A DNA stretch of 64,000 bases from Polymorphum gilvum SL003B-26A1 (lineage in GTDB: Bacteria; Pseudomonadota; Alphaproteobacteria; Rhizobiales; Stappiaceae). Positions 10,205 to 17,662 of the stretch are shown here, one piece after another. Below the pieces are notes generated by a model, which was not told the DNA's origin, searched no databases, and saw only the letters and a program-made list of their open reading frames with translations. The stretch lies in contig NC_015259.1 in assembly GCF_000192745.1 (NCBI RefSeq), positions 2,805,001 to 2,869,000 on the forward strand, read 5' to 3'. The stretch's first letter is position 1; each line of letters starts with the position of its first letter. The position numbers and the translations under genes are program-made.

Positions 10205-10627
10205 TCTGACCGCTCCTTGAGAAGGGCGAAAATGATAAATCACAGATATATCTTTTCCACACCCTCCCCTATCAGCCACATCGTCGCAGCGACACTAATC
10301 ATAAGTTGATTATATTCGTATCCTTGAATTTATAAGGTGGCCGCCCCGCCCTGACAATGAGCCTCATGCGCAAGGGCCGGCGCAAGGGCCGGATGATCCG
10401 GGCACGGCGCAGTTGAGACTACCTGACTTTCTCTATAATTTCGCCTTTTTCCGACAAGGCATGACCCCATTGATACCTTGGACAGTCTCGAATCTGTGGA
10501 GACGAATGCAGGCCGAGTCATAAGTGTTCTTACGGACCTCCGGCTGAGGCCTCATTTGCAGCCTTGTCCGCGGCGCGCCGGGTGGAATAGATTAGCCGAA
10601 TATAAATGTTCAAGAACGGAAATGCCC
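10205..10627. promoter_or_regulatory. Divergent regulatory region between cydA and the Rrf2/NsrR-like gene
   Basis: This 423-bp stretch holds no convincing gene. The part from about 10230 to 10340 is AT-rich relative to the surroundings and contains a perfect dyad (10296-10312). Frames that run through it continue spurious N-terminal extensions of both flanking genes. It should carry the promoters of both divergent transcripts. Confidence 0.6.
10296..10312. promoter_or_regulatory. Perfect dyad in the cyd promoter region
   Basis: TAATCA-TAAGT-TGATTA: 6-bp arms around a 5-bp spacer, about 90 bp upstream of the cydA start. It is a plausible operator for the adjacent Rrf2-type regulator or an FNR-like protein. 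It is not the canonical FNR order (TTGAT-N4-ATCAA), so the binding protein is unknown. Confidence 0.4.
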
Positions 10628-11095
10628 ATGCGCCTGACGATGCGAACGAACCTGGCCATGCGGACGCTGATGTTCTGTGCCGTCAACAGCGCGCGCACGG
10701 TGCGCAAGGCCGAGATTGCCAGGGCCTGCAACGCCTCGGAGAACCACATTGCCCAGGTGATCCACCTGCTCAGCCAGAAGGGCTACCTGCGGACCACGCG
10801 CGGACGCAACGGCGGCATCCGGCTCGGCATGGCGATGGAGGAGATCAACGTCGGCACGGTGTTCCGCTCGTTCGAGGCGGACGTGCCCTTCGCCGAGTGT
10901 TTCCAGGGCGTCGACAACCGCTGCCCGCTCACCGCCGCCTGCCGGCTGCGGATCGCCATCGTCGGCGCGGTCGGCGCCTTCTATGCCGCGCTAGACGGCC
11001 TGTCGCTCGCCGATCTGGTCGCCGGCAACAGGGAACTGCACAGGATCCTGACCCCTCCCGTGCTGTGCGACGGCCCCGCCCTCGAACCCGCCTGA
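10628..11095 (+). CDS. nsrR: Rrf2-family Fe-S transcriptional regulator, NsrR-like
   Basis: A 155-residue protein, taking the ATG at 10628 as start because it aligns with the Rrf2 beginning (MRLTMRTNLAMRTLMFCAVN) and follows GGA at 7 nt; an ATG two codons earlier is also possible. The winged helix with recognition helix ASENHIAQVIHLLSQKGYL is followed by the wing RTTRGRNGGIRL. Three cysteines, C91-x7-C99-x5-C105 in CFQGVDNRCPLTAACRLR, match the NsrR cluster-binding loop. NsrR senses nitric oxide through a [4Fe-4S] or [2Fe-2S] cluster and represses NO-defence genes. It is divergent from cydABX-type genes, which encode an NO-tolerant oxidase, so control of that operon is likely but not shown. 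Confidence 0.75.
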   Translation: MRLTMRTNLAMRTLMFCAVNSARTVRKAEIARACNASENHIAQVIHLLSQKGYLRTTRGRNGGIRLGMAMEEINVGTVFRSFEADVPFAECFQGVDNRCPLTAACRLRIAIVGAVGAFYAALDGLSLADLVAGNRELHRILTPPVLCDGPALEPA

Positions 11096-11104
11096 GGTGA
11101 CGTG

Positions 11105-12292
11105 TCACCCGTGCTCCGGCCCTGAATCATCCTCCGGCCGTTCCGGGCGGCGCGTGTCCGGATGCAGGCTCTGCTCCGCGTCGCGCGTCGGCTGGGTCGT
11201 GAAGCCCTTCAGGCTGCCGAACTCGGTGGCGTCGCGGGTGATCTCCACCGGGCTCGTCGCATAGCACACCGCCAGTTCGGCCAGCGAACGCAGGGCGTGC
11301 ATGTGGATGCGCTCGTAGCCGTGGCTGGCATCGACGCCGAAGGTGACCAGCGCGGTGCGCACGTCCGCCCCCGCCTCGACCGCGGAGGCCGCATCGGAGC
11401 GGTAGAAGCGGAACACGTCCTTCTGCCACTTGATGTCGTTGTCCCGGCACAGATGCGCCAGCTTGCGGGTCAGGTGGTAGTCGAACGGCCCGGTCTGGTC
11501 GGCCATGGAAATGGTCACGCCGAACTCGTCGGAGTTCTGGCCGGGCGCCGTGGTGCCGTTGTCGATAGCGACCAGCGACGCGATCTCCGGCGTCAGGATG
11601 GATGCCGCGCCGTGGCCGGTTTCCTCGGCGATGGTGAACAGCCAGAACACGTCGACCGTCGGCTGCGCCTTCGCCTCGACCAGCGCCTTGAGCGCCGCCA
11701 GCATGACGGCGACGCCGGCCTTGTTGTCGAGGTGGCGCGAGACGATGAAGCCGTTGTCGAGGAATTCCGGGCAGGGATGGATGGCAACGATGTCGCCGAC
11801 GTCGACGCCGAGCCGGTTCAGGTCGGCCTTCGACCTGGCGTAGGCGTCGATCCTGAGTTCGACATGGTCCCAGCCGATCGGCAATTCGTCGACGCCGGTG
11901 TTGAAGGTGTGGCCGGAGGCGCGCAGCGGCAGGATCGTGCCGGTATAGGCGCCTTCCTCCGTGAACACCGTCGTGCGCGCGCCTTCGGCGAAGCGCGCCG
12001 ACCAGTGGCCGATCGGCACCAGTTCTAGCCGGCCGTTGTCCTTCAGCGCCTTCACCTGGGCGCCGAGCGTGTCGACATGCGAGACGAAGGCACGCGCCGG
12101 GCGCGTCACGGCGCCGGGCAGCCGCGCCCGGATCGCGCCGCGCCGGGTCACCTCGTAGGCGACGCCGAGCCGTTCCAGCTCCAGGCAGACGTGGCGGGCG
12201 ATGGCGTCGGTATAGCCGGTCGGGCTCGGGATCGCGAGCAGCGCCTCCAGCGCGCCGGCCAGATAGTCGAGGTCGATGGCGAGCAGGCTCAT
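11105..12292 (-). CDS. Osmoprotectant NAGGN system M42-family metallopeptidase
   Basis: A 395-residue M42/M20-fold peptidase-like protein: FVSHVDTLGAQ (first metal His/Asp), a second metal cluster at LDNKAGVAVML and IAEETGHGAA (general-base Glu and metal Glu), and VDASHGYERIHMHAL with the last His ligands. Its start overlaps the ngg stop by ATGA and it is the third gene of the asnO-ngg-peptidase operon. In other bacteria a peptidase of this type accompanies N-acetylglutaminylglutamine amide synthesis; a turnover or trimming role is the usual assumption, not proven. The Glu/Asp-rich tail after residue 365 is not part of the fold. Confidence 0.9.
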   Translation of the reverse strand: MSLLAIDLDYLAGALEALLAIPSPTGYTDAIARHVCLELERLGVAYEVTRRGAIRARLPGAVTRPARAFVSHVDTLGAQVKALKDNGRLELVPIGHWSARFAEGARTTVFTEEGAYTGTILPLRASGHTFNTGVDELPIGWDHVELRIDAYARSKADLNRLGVDVGDIVAIHPCPEFLDNGFIVSRHLDNKAGVAVMLAALKALVEAKAQPTVDVFWLFTIAEETGHGAASILTPEIASLVAIDNGTTAPGQNSDEFGVTISMADQTGPFDYHLTRKLAHLCRDNDIKWQKDVFRFYRSDAASAVEAGADVRTALVTFGVDASHGYERIHMHALRSLAELAVCYATSPVEITRDATEFGSLKGFTTQPTRDAEQSLHPDTRRPERPEDDSGPEHG

Positions 12293-14070
12293 TCAGCCTC
12301 CCTGCGCCAGGCGCTGCGCACCGGTTGCGGCATCGACAGCGGGAACAGGAAGTCGACGAAGCGCTCGGCGGTCGGCTGCGGCTCGTGGTTGGCAAGGCCC
12401 GGGCGCTCGTTGGCCTCGATGAACCAGTAGCCGGGCTCGCGCGGGCTCCTGACCATCAGATCGATGCCGGTGACCGGGATCTCGATCGCGCGCGCCGCCG
12501 ACACCGCCGCCTCGATCAGCGCGCCGTGGGTCTCGCCGGTGACGTCGTGGATGGTGCCGCCTGTGTGCAGGTTGGCCGTCTTACGCACGCAGATCGCCGT
12601 GCCGGCCTGCGGCACGTCGTCGAGACTGAAGCCGGCCGAGGCCACGCAGCGCTCGGTCTCGGCGTCCAGGGGAATGGTCGATTCGCCGCCGGTCGCCGCC
12701 GCGCGCCGGCGCGACTGCACCGCGATCAGGTCGCGGATGCTGCTGCGCCCGTCGCCGATCACCTGTGCCGGCCGTCGGATCGCCGCCGCCACCACCTTGT
12801 AGTCGATCACGACCAGGCGCAGGTCCTGGCCCGCGACGCATTGCTCGACCAGCACCTCGTTGCAGAAGGCGCGCGCCGCCTCGATCGCGGCCAGCGTCTC
12901 TTCCAGGCCGGTCAGGCCGACCGCGATGCCACGGCCCTGTTCGCCGCGCGCCGGCTTGACCACCACCGAGCCGTGGCGGTCCAGGAACGCCGCCAGGGCG
13001 GCCTCGTCGCCGGCCGCGATCTGCTCGGGCACGCTCAGCCCGGCGCGCTCGACGACGCGGCGCGTCACCGCCTTGTCGTCGCAGATCGACATGGCCACGC
13101 CGGAGGTGAATTCGCTCAAGGATTCCCGGCACTTGACCGAGCGCCCACCGTAGGACAGGCGGAAGAAGCCACCGTCGGCGTCGATAATCTGCGCCTGGAT
13201 GCCGCGCCGGCGCGCCTCGTTGACGATGATTGCGGCATAGGGGTTGAGCGCTTCCTCGACCGGCGGACCGGCATAGAGCGCCTCGTTGATGGTGTTCTTC
13301 TTCTTCACCGTGAAGAAGGGCACGCGCGCGAAGCCGAGCTTCTCGTAGAGCGCAATCGCCTGGGCGTTGTCGTGCATCACCGACAGGTCGAGGTGCGGCC
13401 GGCCGCGCCCCTTGTAGAGTTCTGCGAGCCGGCGCACCAGCGCCTCGCCGACACCGGGAAAGCGCGCCTGCGGCGACACCGCCAGGCACCACAGCGAGGC
13501 GCCGCCGTCGGCGCCGCCGGTGCAGCGCTGATGGTCGACGCCCATCGCCGTGCCGACGATCTCGCCGCTCTCCTCCTCCTCGGCGACCAGCACGGTGATG
13601 GTGCGCGGATCGAGCCGGGTCCAGAAGAACTCGACCGGCACCGGCACCATGCCGCGACTGGTGTAAAGGCAGTTGACCGCCTCCGCGTCGCCCTTGGAGG
13701 AGACGCGGCGGATCGTGAAGCCCTTGCGCCGGCTGCGCGCAGCCCGGTAAGTGGCGAGGTCGAGCCGGTAGGTGTGCGAGGGATCGAGGAACAGCTCCTG
13801 GGGGGCTGCCGCCAGCAGCACGTGCGGATCACGCACGTAGAAGGCGATGTCGCGCCGGTCCGGCCGCTCCTCCTGCAAGGCGGCGACCAGGGCGCCCGGT
13901 TCGTCGAAGGTGGTGCCGAAGATCAGCCGGCCCCAGCCGCAGTCGACCGCGACGTCACGCTGGCCCGCCTCGGCCGCGCCCGGGTTCTCCGGCTTCAGGG
14001 CCTGGCCGCGCATGCGGCGCAGACGGTGGTCGTAGGCGTGCCTGGCGCGGCGGCGGGTCTGTTCTGCCAT
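12289..14070 (-). CDS. ngg: N-acetylglutaminylglutamine synthetase (GNAT plus ATP-grasp)
   Basis: This 593-residue fusion starts at the ATG at 14070, two bases after the asnO stop. Residues about 100-290 contain a GNAT acetyltransferase domain (LWCLAVSPQARFPGVGEALVRRL, then ALYEKLGFARVPFF). Residues about 300-580 contain an ATP-grasp ligase (VVVKPARGEQGRGIAVGL, RLVVIDYKVVAAAIRRPA, and WFIEANERPGLANHEPQ). Ngg, as known from Sinorhizobium and Pseudomonas, builds the acetylated Gln-Gln dipeptide that AsnO then amidates to the osmoprotectant NAGGN. The overlaps with both neighbours support a single transcript. The domain order and length match the family. Confidence 0.95.
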   Translation of the reverse strand: MAEQTRRRARHAYDHRLRRMRGQALKPENPGAAEAGQRDVAVDCGWGRLIFGTTFDEPGALVAALQEERPDRRDIAFYVRDPHVLLAAAPQELFLDPSHTYRLDLATYRAARSRRKGFTIRRVSSKGDAEAVNCLYTSRGMVPVPVEFFWTRLDPRTITVLVAEEEESGEIVGTAMGVDHQRCTGGADGGASLWCLAVSPQARFPGVGEALVRRLAELYKGRGRPHLDLSVMHDNAQAIALYEKLGFARVPFFTVKKKNTINEALYAGPPVEEALNPYAAIIVNEARRRGIQAQIIDADGGFFRLSYGGRSVKCRESLSEFTSGVAMSICDDKAVTRRVVERAGLSVPEQIAAGDEAALAAFLDRHGSVVVKPARGEQGRGIAVGLTGLEETLAAIEAARAFCNEVLVEQCVAGQDLRLVVIDYKVVAAAIRRPAQVIGDGRSSIRDLIAVQSRRRAAATGGESTIPLDAETERCVASAGFSLDDVPQAGTAICVRKTANLHTGGTIHDVTGETHGALIEAAVSAARAIEIPVTGIDLMVRSPREPGYWFIEANERPGLANHEPQPTAERFVDFLFPLSMPQPVRSAWRREAE

Positions 14071-14072
14071 GG

Positions 14073-15848
14073 TCACACCCCCTGCGCCTGCAGCCACAGT
14101 TCCAGCAGTGCGACCTGCCACAGTTCGGAGCCGCGCAGCTTGGTGATGTGGGCGGTCGGATCGGCGAACAACCGGTCGAGATAGTCCTGCCGGAACAGGC
14201 CGCGCGCCCGGGCGGCGTCGTTGGTCAGCGCGCTCCGCACCATGTCGAGGCGCTCGCCCTCAAGGTATTTCAGCGCCGGCACCGGGAAATAGCCCTTCGG
14301 CCGGTCGATCACCGCGGACGGGATCACCTTGCGCGCGGCATCCTTGAGCACGCCCTTGCCGCCCTGGGCGAGCTTGTGCTCGGCCGGGATGCGGCCGGAC
14401 AGCTCGACCAGTTCGTGGTCGAGGAACGGAACGCGCGCCTCCAGCCCCCAGGCCATGGTGTGGTTGTCGACCCGCTTGACCGGATCGTCGATGAGCATGA
14501 CGTGGGTGTCGAGCCGGAGCGCCTTGTCGACCGGGTCGTCGGCGCCGGCTTGCGCGAAATGCGCCTCGACGAAGGCCAGGCTCTCGTCGCGCTCGCTCAG
14601 ATACTCCGGCGCGAGATGCTCGCGCAGCCGCTCCTGCGTGCGGTCGAAGAAGGCGGCGGCGTAGTCGGCGGCCGGCGTGTTGGAGCCGACCAGCGGCGGA
14701 TACCAGTGGTAGCCGGCGAACACCTCGTCGGCCCCCTGGCCCGACTGCACCACCTTGATGTGCTTGGAGACCTCGCGCGACAGCAGATAGAAGCCGATGT
14801 TGTCGTAGGAGACCATCGGCTCGGACATCGCCGCGATCGCGTCCGGCAGGGCGTCGAGCATCTCCGAGGACGGGATGAAGATCTTGTGATGGCTGGTCCC
14901 GAAGCGCTCGGCGATCAGGTCCGAATAGCTGAACTCGTCGCCGGTCTCGCCGAAGGCGGACTCGAAGCCGATGGAGAAAGTGGCAAGGTCGCGCTGGCCT
15001 TCCTCGGCGAGCAGGCCGACGATCAGCGAGGAATCGACCCCGCCCGACAGCAGTACGCCGACCGGCACGTCGGCGACCATGCGCCGGCGCACCGCCGTGC
15101 GCAGGGCGTCGAGCACCATGTCGCGCCACTCCCCGGCGGGGCGGACAAGGTCCTCGGCCGTCTTGTCGAACCGCGGCTCCCAGTAGGTGCGGTCGGAGAA
15201 GCGGCCGTCGGCCTCGTAGGTGCGGATCGTCGCCGCCGGCAGCTTGCGCACGCCGGCAAGGATGGTCCGCGGCGCCGGCACCACCGCGTGCCAGGTCATG
15301 TAATGGTGGAGAGCGATCCGGTCGATCGACGTGTCGATGCCGCCGCCGGCGAGCAGCGCCGGCAGTGTGGAGGCGAAGGCGAGCCGGCCCGACGCCTCGC
15401 TCAGGTACAGCGGCTTGATGCCGAAGCGGTCGCGCACCAGGCTCACCCGGCCGCTGTCGGCCTCGTGCACGGCGAAGGCGAACATGCCGTGGAAGCGCGC
15501 CACGCAGTCCGGGCCCCACTCGATCCAGGCGCGCAGAATCACCTCGGTGTCGCTGCCGGAGGCGAAGCGGTGGCCGAGCGCGACCAGCTCGCCGCGCAGT
15601 TCCTGGTAGTTGTAGATGCAGCCGTTGAAGACCAGCGACACGCCGGCGGCCGGATCGCGCATCGGCTGCGCGCCCCGGTCGCTGAGGTCGATGATCCTGA
15701 GCCGCCGGTGACCGAGCGCCACGCGGCCGTAGGCCGTCACGCCCATGCCGTCCGGCCCGCGCGCCGCCATTGCCTTGGCCATCCGCTCGACCCGGGACGC
15801 GTCCGCGCTTTCCTCGCCGAACACCACTTCTCCGCAAATGCCGCACAT
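14073..15848 (-). CDS. asnO: N-acetylglutaminylglutamine amidotransferase (asparagine-synthase type)
   Basis: A 591-residue protein with the class II glutamine amidotransferase N-terminus MCGICGEVVF, whose Cys2 is the nucleophile, and LVFNGCIYNYQELR. The asparagine-synthase ATP-pyrophosphatase domain follows from about residue 230 (VGVLLSGGVDSSLIVGLL, the SGGxDS loop). In this operon context it is the NAGGN amidotransferase, not a general asparagine synthetase. An AAAGGAGGT ribosome-binding site at ideal spacing precedes the ATG. It heads the operon and is divergent from a MarR gene 85 bp away. Confidence 0.95.
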   Translation of the reverse strand: MCGICGEVVFGEESADASRVERMAKAMAARGPDGMGVTAYGRVALGHRRLRIIDLSDRGAQPMRDPAAGVSLVFNGCIYNYQELRGELVALGHRFASGSDTEVILRAWIEWGPDCVARFHGMFAFAVHEADSGRVSLVRDRFGIKPLYLSEASGRLAFASTLPALLAGGGIDTSIDRIALHHYMTWHAVVPAPRTILAGVRKLPAATIRTYEADGRFSDRTYWEPRFDKTAEDLVRPAGEWRDMVLDALRTAVRRRMVADVPVGVLLSGGVDSSLIVGLLAEEGQRDLATFSIGFESAFGETGDEFSYSDLIAERFGTSHHKIFIPSSEMLDALPDAIAAMSEPMVSYDNIGFYLLSREVSKHIKVVQSGQGADEVFAGYHWYPPLVGSNTPAADYAAAFFDRTQERLREHLAPEYLSERDESLAFVEAHFAQAGADDPVDKALRLDTHVMLIDDPVKRVDNHTMAWGLEARVPFLDHELVELSGRIPAEHKLAQGGKGVLKDAARKVIPSAVIDRPKGYFPVPALKYLEGERLDMVRSALTNDAARARGLFRQDYLDRLFADPTAHITKLRGSELWQVALLELWLQAQGV

Positions 15849-15933
15849 GGGCTGCCGACCTCCTTTGAAATCCGTTTGACCGGCATTACATAGGGCTCTA
15901 ATCGTCAGAGTTCAAACCATAAGGGTGAAAAAC
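15849..15933. promoter_or_regulatory. Divergent promoter region of asnO and marR
   Basis: This 85-bp interval contains the arms GTTTGA (near the asnO end) and TCAAAC (near the marR end), and the short dyad CTCT-N7-AGAG between them. A MarR-family operator here would let the regulator control both directions. The arms are short, so this is suggestive only. Confidence 0.4.
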
Positions 15934-16413
15934 ATGCCGGACCCCAGGCCCAAGCCCGACCAGGCGGCGCGCATCTTCAAGGCGATCCGGCGCATCGTGC
16001 GCGCGGTCGACCTGCGCTCGCGCGAGGTGTCGCGCGCTACCGGGCTGACGATCCCGCAGATCGTCGTGCTGCAGGGCGTGCGCGACCTCGGCGAGGTGAC
16101 CACCCGGGCGCTGTCCGCCCACGCCGACCTCAGTGCGGCGACCGTCGTCACCATCCTCGACAAGCTGGAGGAGAAACGCCTGGTCGAGCGCTATCGTTCC
16201 GCCGTCGACCGGAGGATCGTGCACACCCGCCTGACCGCGGTGGGGCACGACGTTCTCCACAACGTGCCGCCTCTGCTGCAAGCCGAATTCCGGCGCCAAC
16301 TCGAAGCTCTCCCGCCGGCACGACAGGTCGCACTGGCCGATGCGATGGAGGCGCTTGCCAGGATGATGGGCCGGGTGGATGCTGGGGTGGAGAAAGGGGC
16401 GTCTAGCTCTTAG
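15934..16413 (+). CDS. MarR-family transcriptional regulator next to the NAGGN operon
   Basis: A 159-residue winged-helix protein. The ATG at 15934 is preferred since AAGGG lies 7 nt upstream; a GTG at 15925 is in frame but sits inside that site. The HTH spans about residues 40-100: TGLTIPQIVVLQGV, SAATVVTILDKLEEKRLVERYRS, and the wing DRRIVHTRLTAVG. It is divergent from asnO, so it probably regulates NAGGN synthesis. Its 3' end is 15 bp from the left terminal repeat of an IS481 element, so the insertion did not break it. Confidence 0.88.
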   Translation: MPDPRPKPDQAARIFKAIRRIVRAVDLRSREVSRATGLTIPQIVVLQGVRDLGEVTTRALSAHADLSAATVVTILDKLEEKRLVERYRSAVDRRIVHTRLTAVGHDVLHNVPPLLQAEFRRQLEALPPARQVALADAMEALARMMGRVDAGVEKGASSS

Positions 16414-16428
16414 AGATAGAGCCTGACG

Positions 16429-16446
16429 TGTCCACTTAACCTTCTT
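16429..16446. repeat. IS481 terminal inverted repeat, left
   Basis: TGTCCACTTAACCTTCTT; pairs with 17515-17532 with one mismatch at position 4. It includes the transposase stop codon. Confidence 0.88.
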
Positions 16447-17482
16447 GGCTAACGAATGACATGACGGTTTCGACAGGCCGTCTGCCTTGGTTGCGGTAGC
16501 CCAGATGCGGGCGCTCTGTGTTGTAGTGGACGAGCCAGGCGTCGAGATCGGCCTGCAGGGCTTCGACGGTCTCGTAGAAAGTCTCGCGCATCTTCACCCG
16601 GAAGAACTCGTCCAGCACCGTGCCGTTGAAGCGCTCGACGAAGCCGTTGGTCTTTGGCGTCTTCACCTTCGTGCGGCGGTGCTCGATGCCATTGAGGTCG
16701 AGATAGAGCTCGTAAGGATGCCGGTCCGTCCCGCAGAACTCGCGGCCATTGTCGGTCAGCACGGCTTTCACCGGCAAATCGAGATGGCGGTAGAAGGGCA
16801 GCACGTCGTTGTGCAGTACTGCGACCGCCGCCTCGGGCTGCTTGGAGACGTGCAGGAAGCCGAAGGCGTAGCTGCCGAAGGTATCGACCACGGCGTGCAG
16901 ATAGACCTTGCCGACGCCCTTGAGACTGCCCACGAAGAACGTGTCGGCCGACAGGAGCTCGCCCGGCGCGCTTGATTCCACGTGCCTTTCCCGGAAGCAG
17001 GGGTTCAGCTTCTCCAGGAAGGCGGCCTGTTCGGGCGTGATCTCGATGGCCGTCTCGGCGTTCTGTGCCTCCAGCGCCAGCCAGCGCTCGACCTTGGTGC
17101 CGAGGCCGCTTTCGTTGAGGATCTTCTGGATGGTGATCGACGACACCCGGACACCTTCCAGCGCCAGCATCGCCTCGTGCCGATTACAGCCATAGGCGGG
17201 ATGCGCCAGCGCAAGCTCCTTGATCCTGTCCACCACCTCGGGCGCCGTCGTCTGCGGATGGCTCTTGTGGATCGGCGGCAGGTCCTTCAGCCCGTCGAAC
17301 CCTTGCGTCTGAGACCGGCGCTTCCACTCGTAGAAGCTGGTCCGGTCCATGCCTCGCTGACGGCAGGCCTCGGCGACGTTGCCGAGTTCCCTCGCCAGCT
17401 CAAGCACGCTCAAACGCTGCTGCGCCACCTTGCTGGCGGCATCACGAGGCGAGGCCTGCCTTGCTGTTGATGATTGTCCCAT
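16436..17482 (-). CDS. IS481-family transposase
   Basis: A 348-residue transposase. The N-terminal HTH (SVLELARELGNVAEACRQRG) is followed by a second HTH-like segment and an rve/DDE integrase core: first Asp in LLSADTFFVGSLKG, second in AVLTDNGREFCG, and the Glu in TNGFVERFNGTVLDEFF. A C-terminal WLVHYNTERPHLGYRN motif is typical of IS481/IS3-group enzymes. The frame is uninterrupted from ATG at 17482 to the TAA in the left inverted repeat, so the enzyme may be active. Confidence 0.95.
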   Translation of the reverse strand: MGQSSTARQASPRDAASKVAQQRLSVLELARELGNVAEACRQRGMDRTSFYEWKRRSQTQGFDGLKDLPPIHKSHPQTTAPEVVDRIKELALAHPAYGCNRHEAMLALEGVRVSSITIQKILNESGLGTKVERWLALEAQNAETAIEITPEQAAFLEKLNPCFRERHVESSAPGELLSADTFFVGSLKGVGKVYLHAVVDTFGSYAFGFLHVSKQPEAAVAVLHNDVLPFYRHLDLPVKAVLTDNGREFCGTDRHPYELYLDLNGIEHRRTKVKTPKTNGFVERFNGTVLDEFFRVKMRETFYETVEALQADLDAWLVHYNTERPHLGYRNQGRRPVETVMSFVSQEG

Positions 17483-17514
17483 GGGATCTTCCTCCTTTCC
17501 AACGATAGCACGGA

Positions 17515-17532
17515 AAGAAGGTTAAGTGCACA
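17515..17532. repeat. IS481 terminal inverted repeat, right
   Basis: AAGAAGGTTAAGTGCACA, the reverse complement of the left end apart from one base. It lies 33 bp upstream of the transposase start and may overlap its promoter. Confidence 0.88.
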
Positions 17533-17662
17533 TTCGAATAGTCCTGCCCATACGCCATCGCACGCCTCCGTCCCTTTCATGTGGCAGGCCGGCGCTGAGC
17601 TCGTCAAGTTCGCGATTGGCCTTCCTGGCAATCGGTGCGGCCGGGGCGAAACGGACGCCGCC

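Larger units (their letters stand above)
16429..17532 (-). mobile_element. IS481-family insertion sequence, about 1.1 kb, apparently intact
   Basis: The 1104-bp element is bounded by inverted repeats beginning TGT: left TGTCCACTTAACCTTCTT (16429-16446), right end on the opposite strand TGTGCACTTAACCTTCTT (17515-17532), matching at 17 of 18 positions. One transposase gene fills it, and its TAA stop lies inside the left repeat. Flanks CTGACG and TTCGAA show no clear target duplication. It sits between the convergent marR and creatinase genes and interrupts no recognisable frame. Confidence 0.9.

Noticed and set aside
7173-10309. Long forward frames of 526 and 502 residues opposite the cyd genes
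   Set aside because: Strongly biased (Arg/Gln/Asp/His-rich) translations with no motifs, opposite unmistakable CydA, CydB and SQR-like proteins.
10205-10627. Canonical FNR box in the cyd promoter region
   Set aside because: The best symmetric element has the half-sites in the opposite order from TTGAT-N4-ATCAA, so it was reported only as an unassigned dyad.
16414-17662. Target-site duplication of the IS481 element
   Set aside because: Bases next to the two ends do not match (CTGACG and TTCGAA), so no duplication is claimed.
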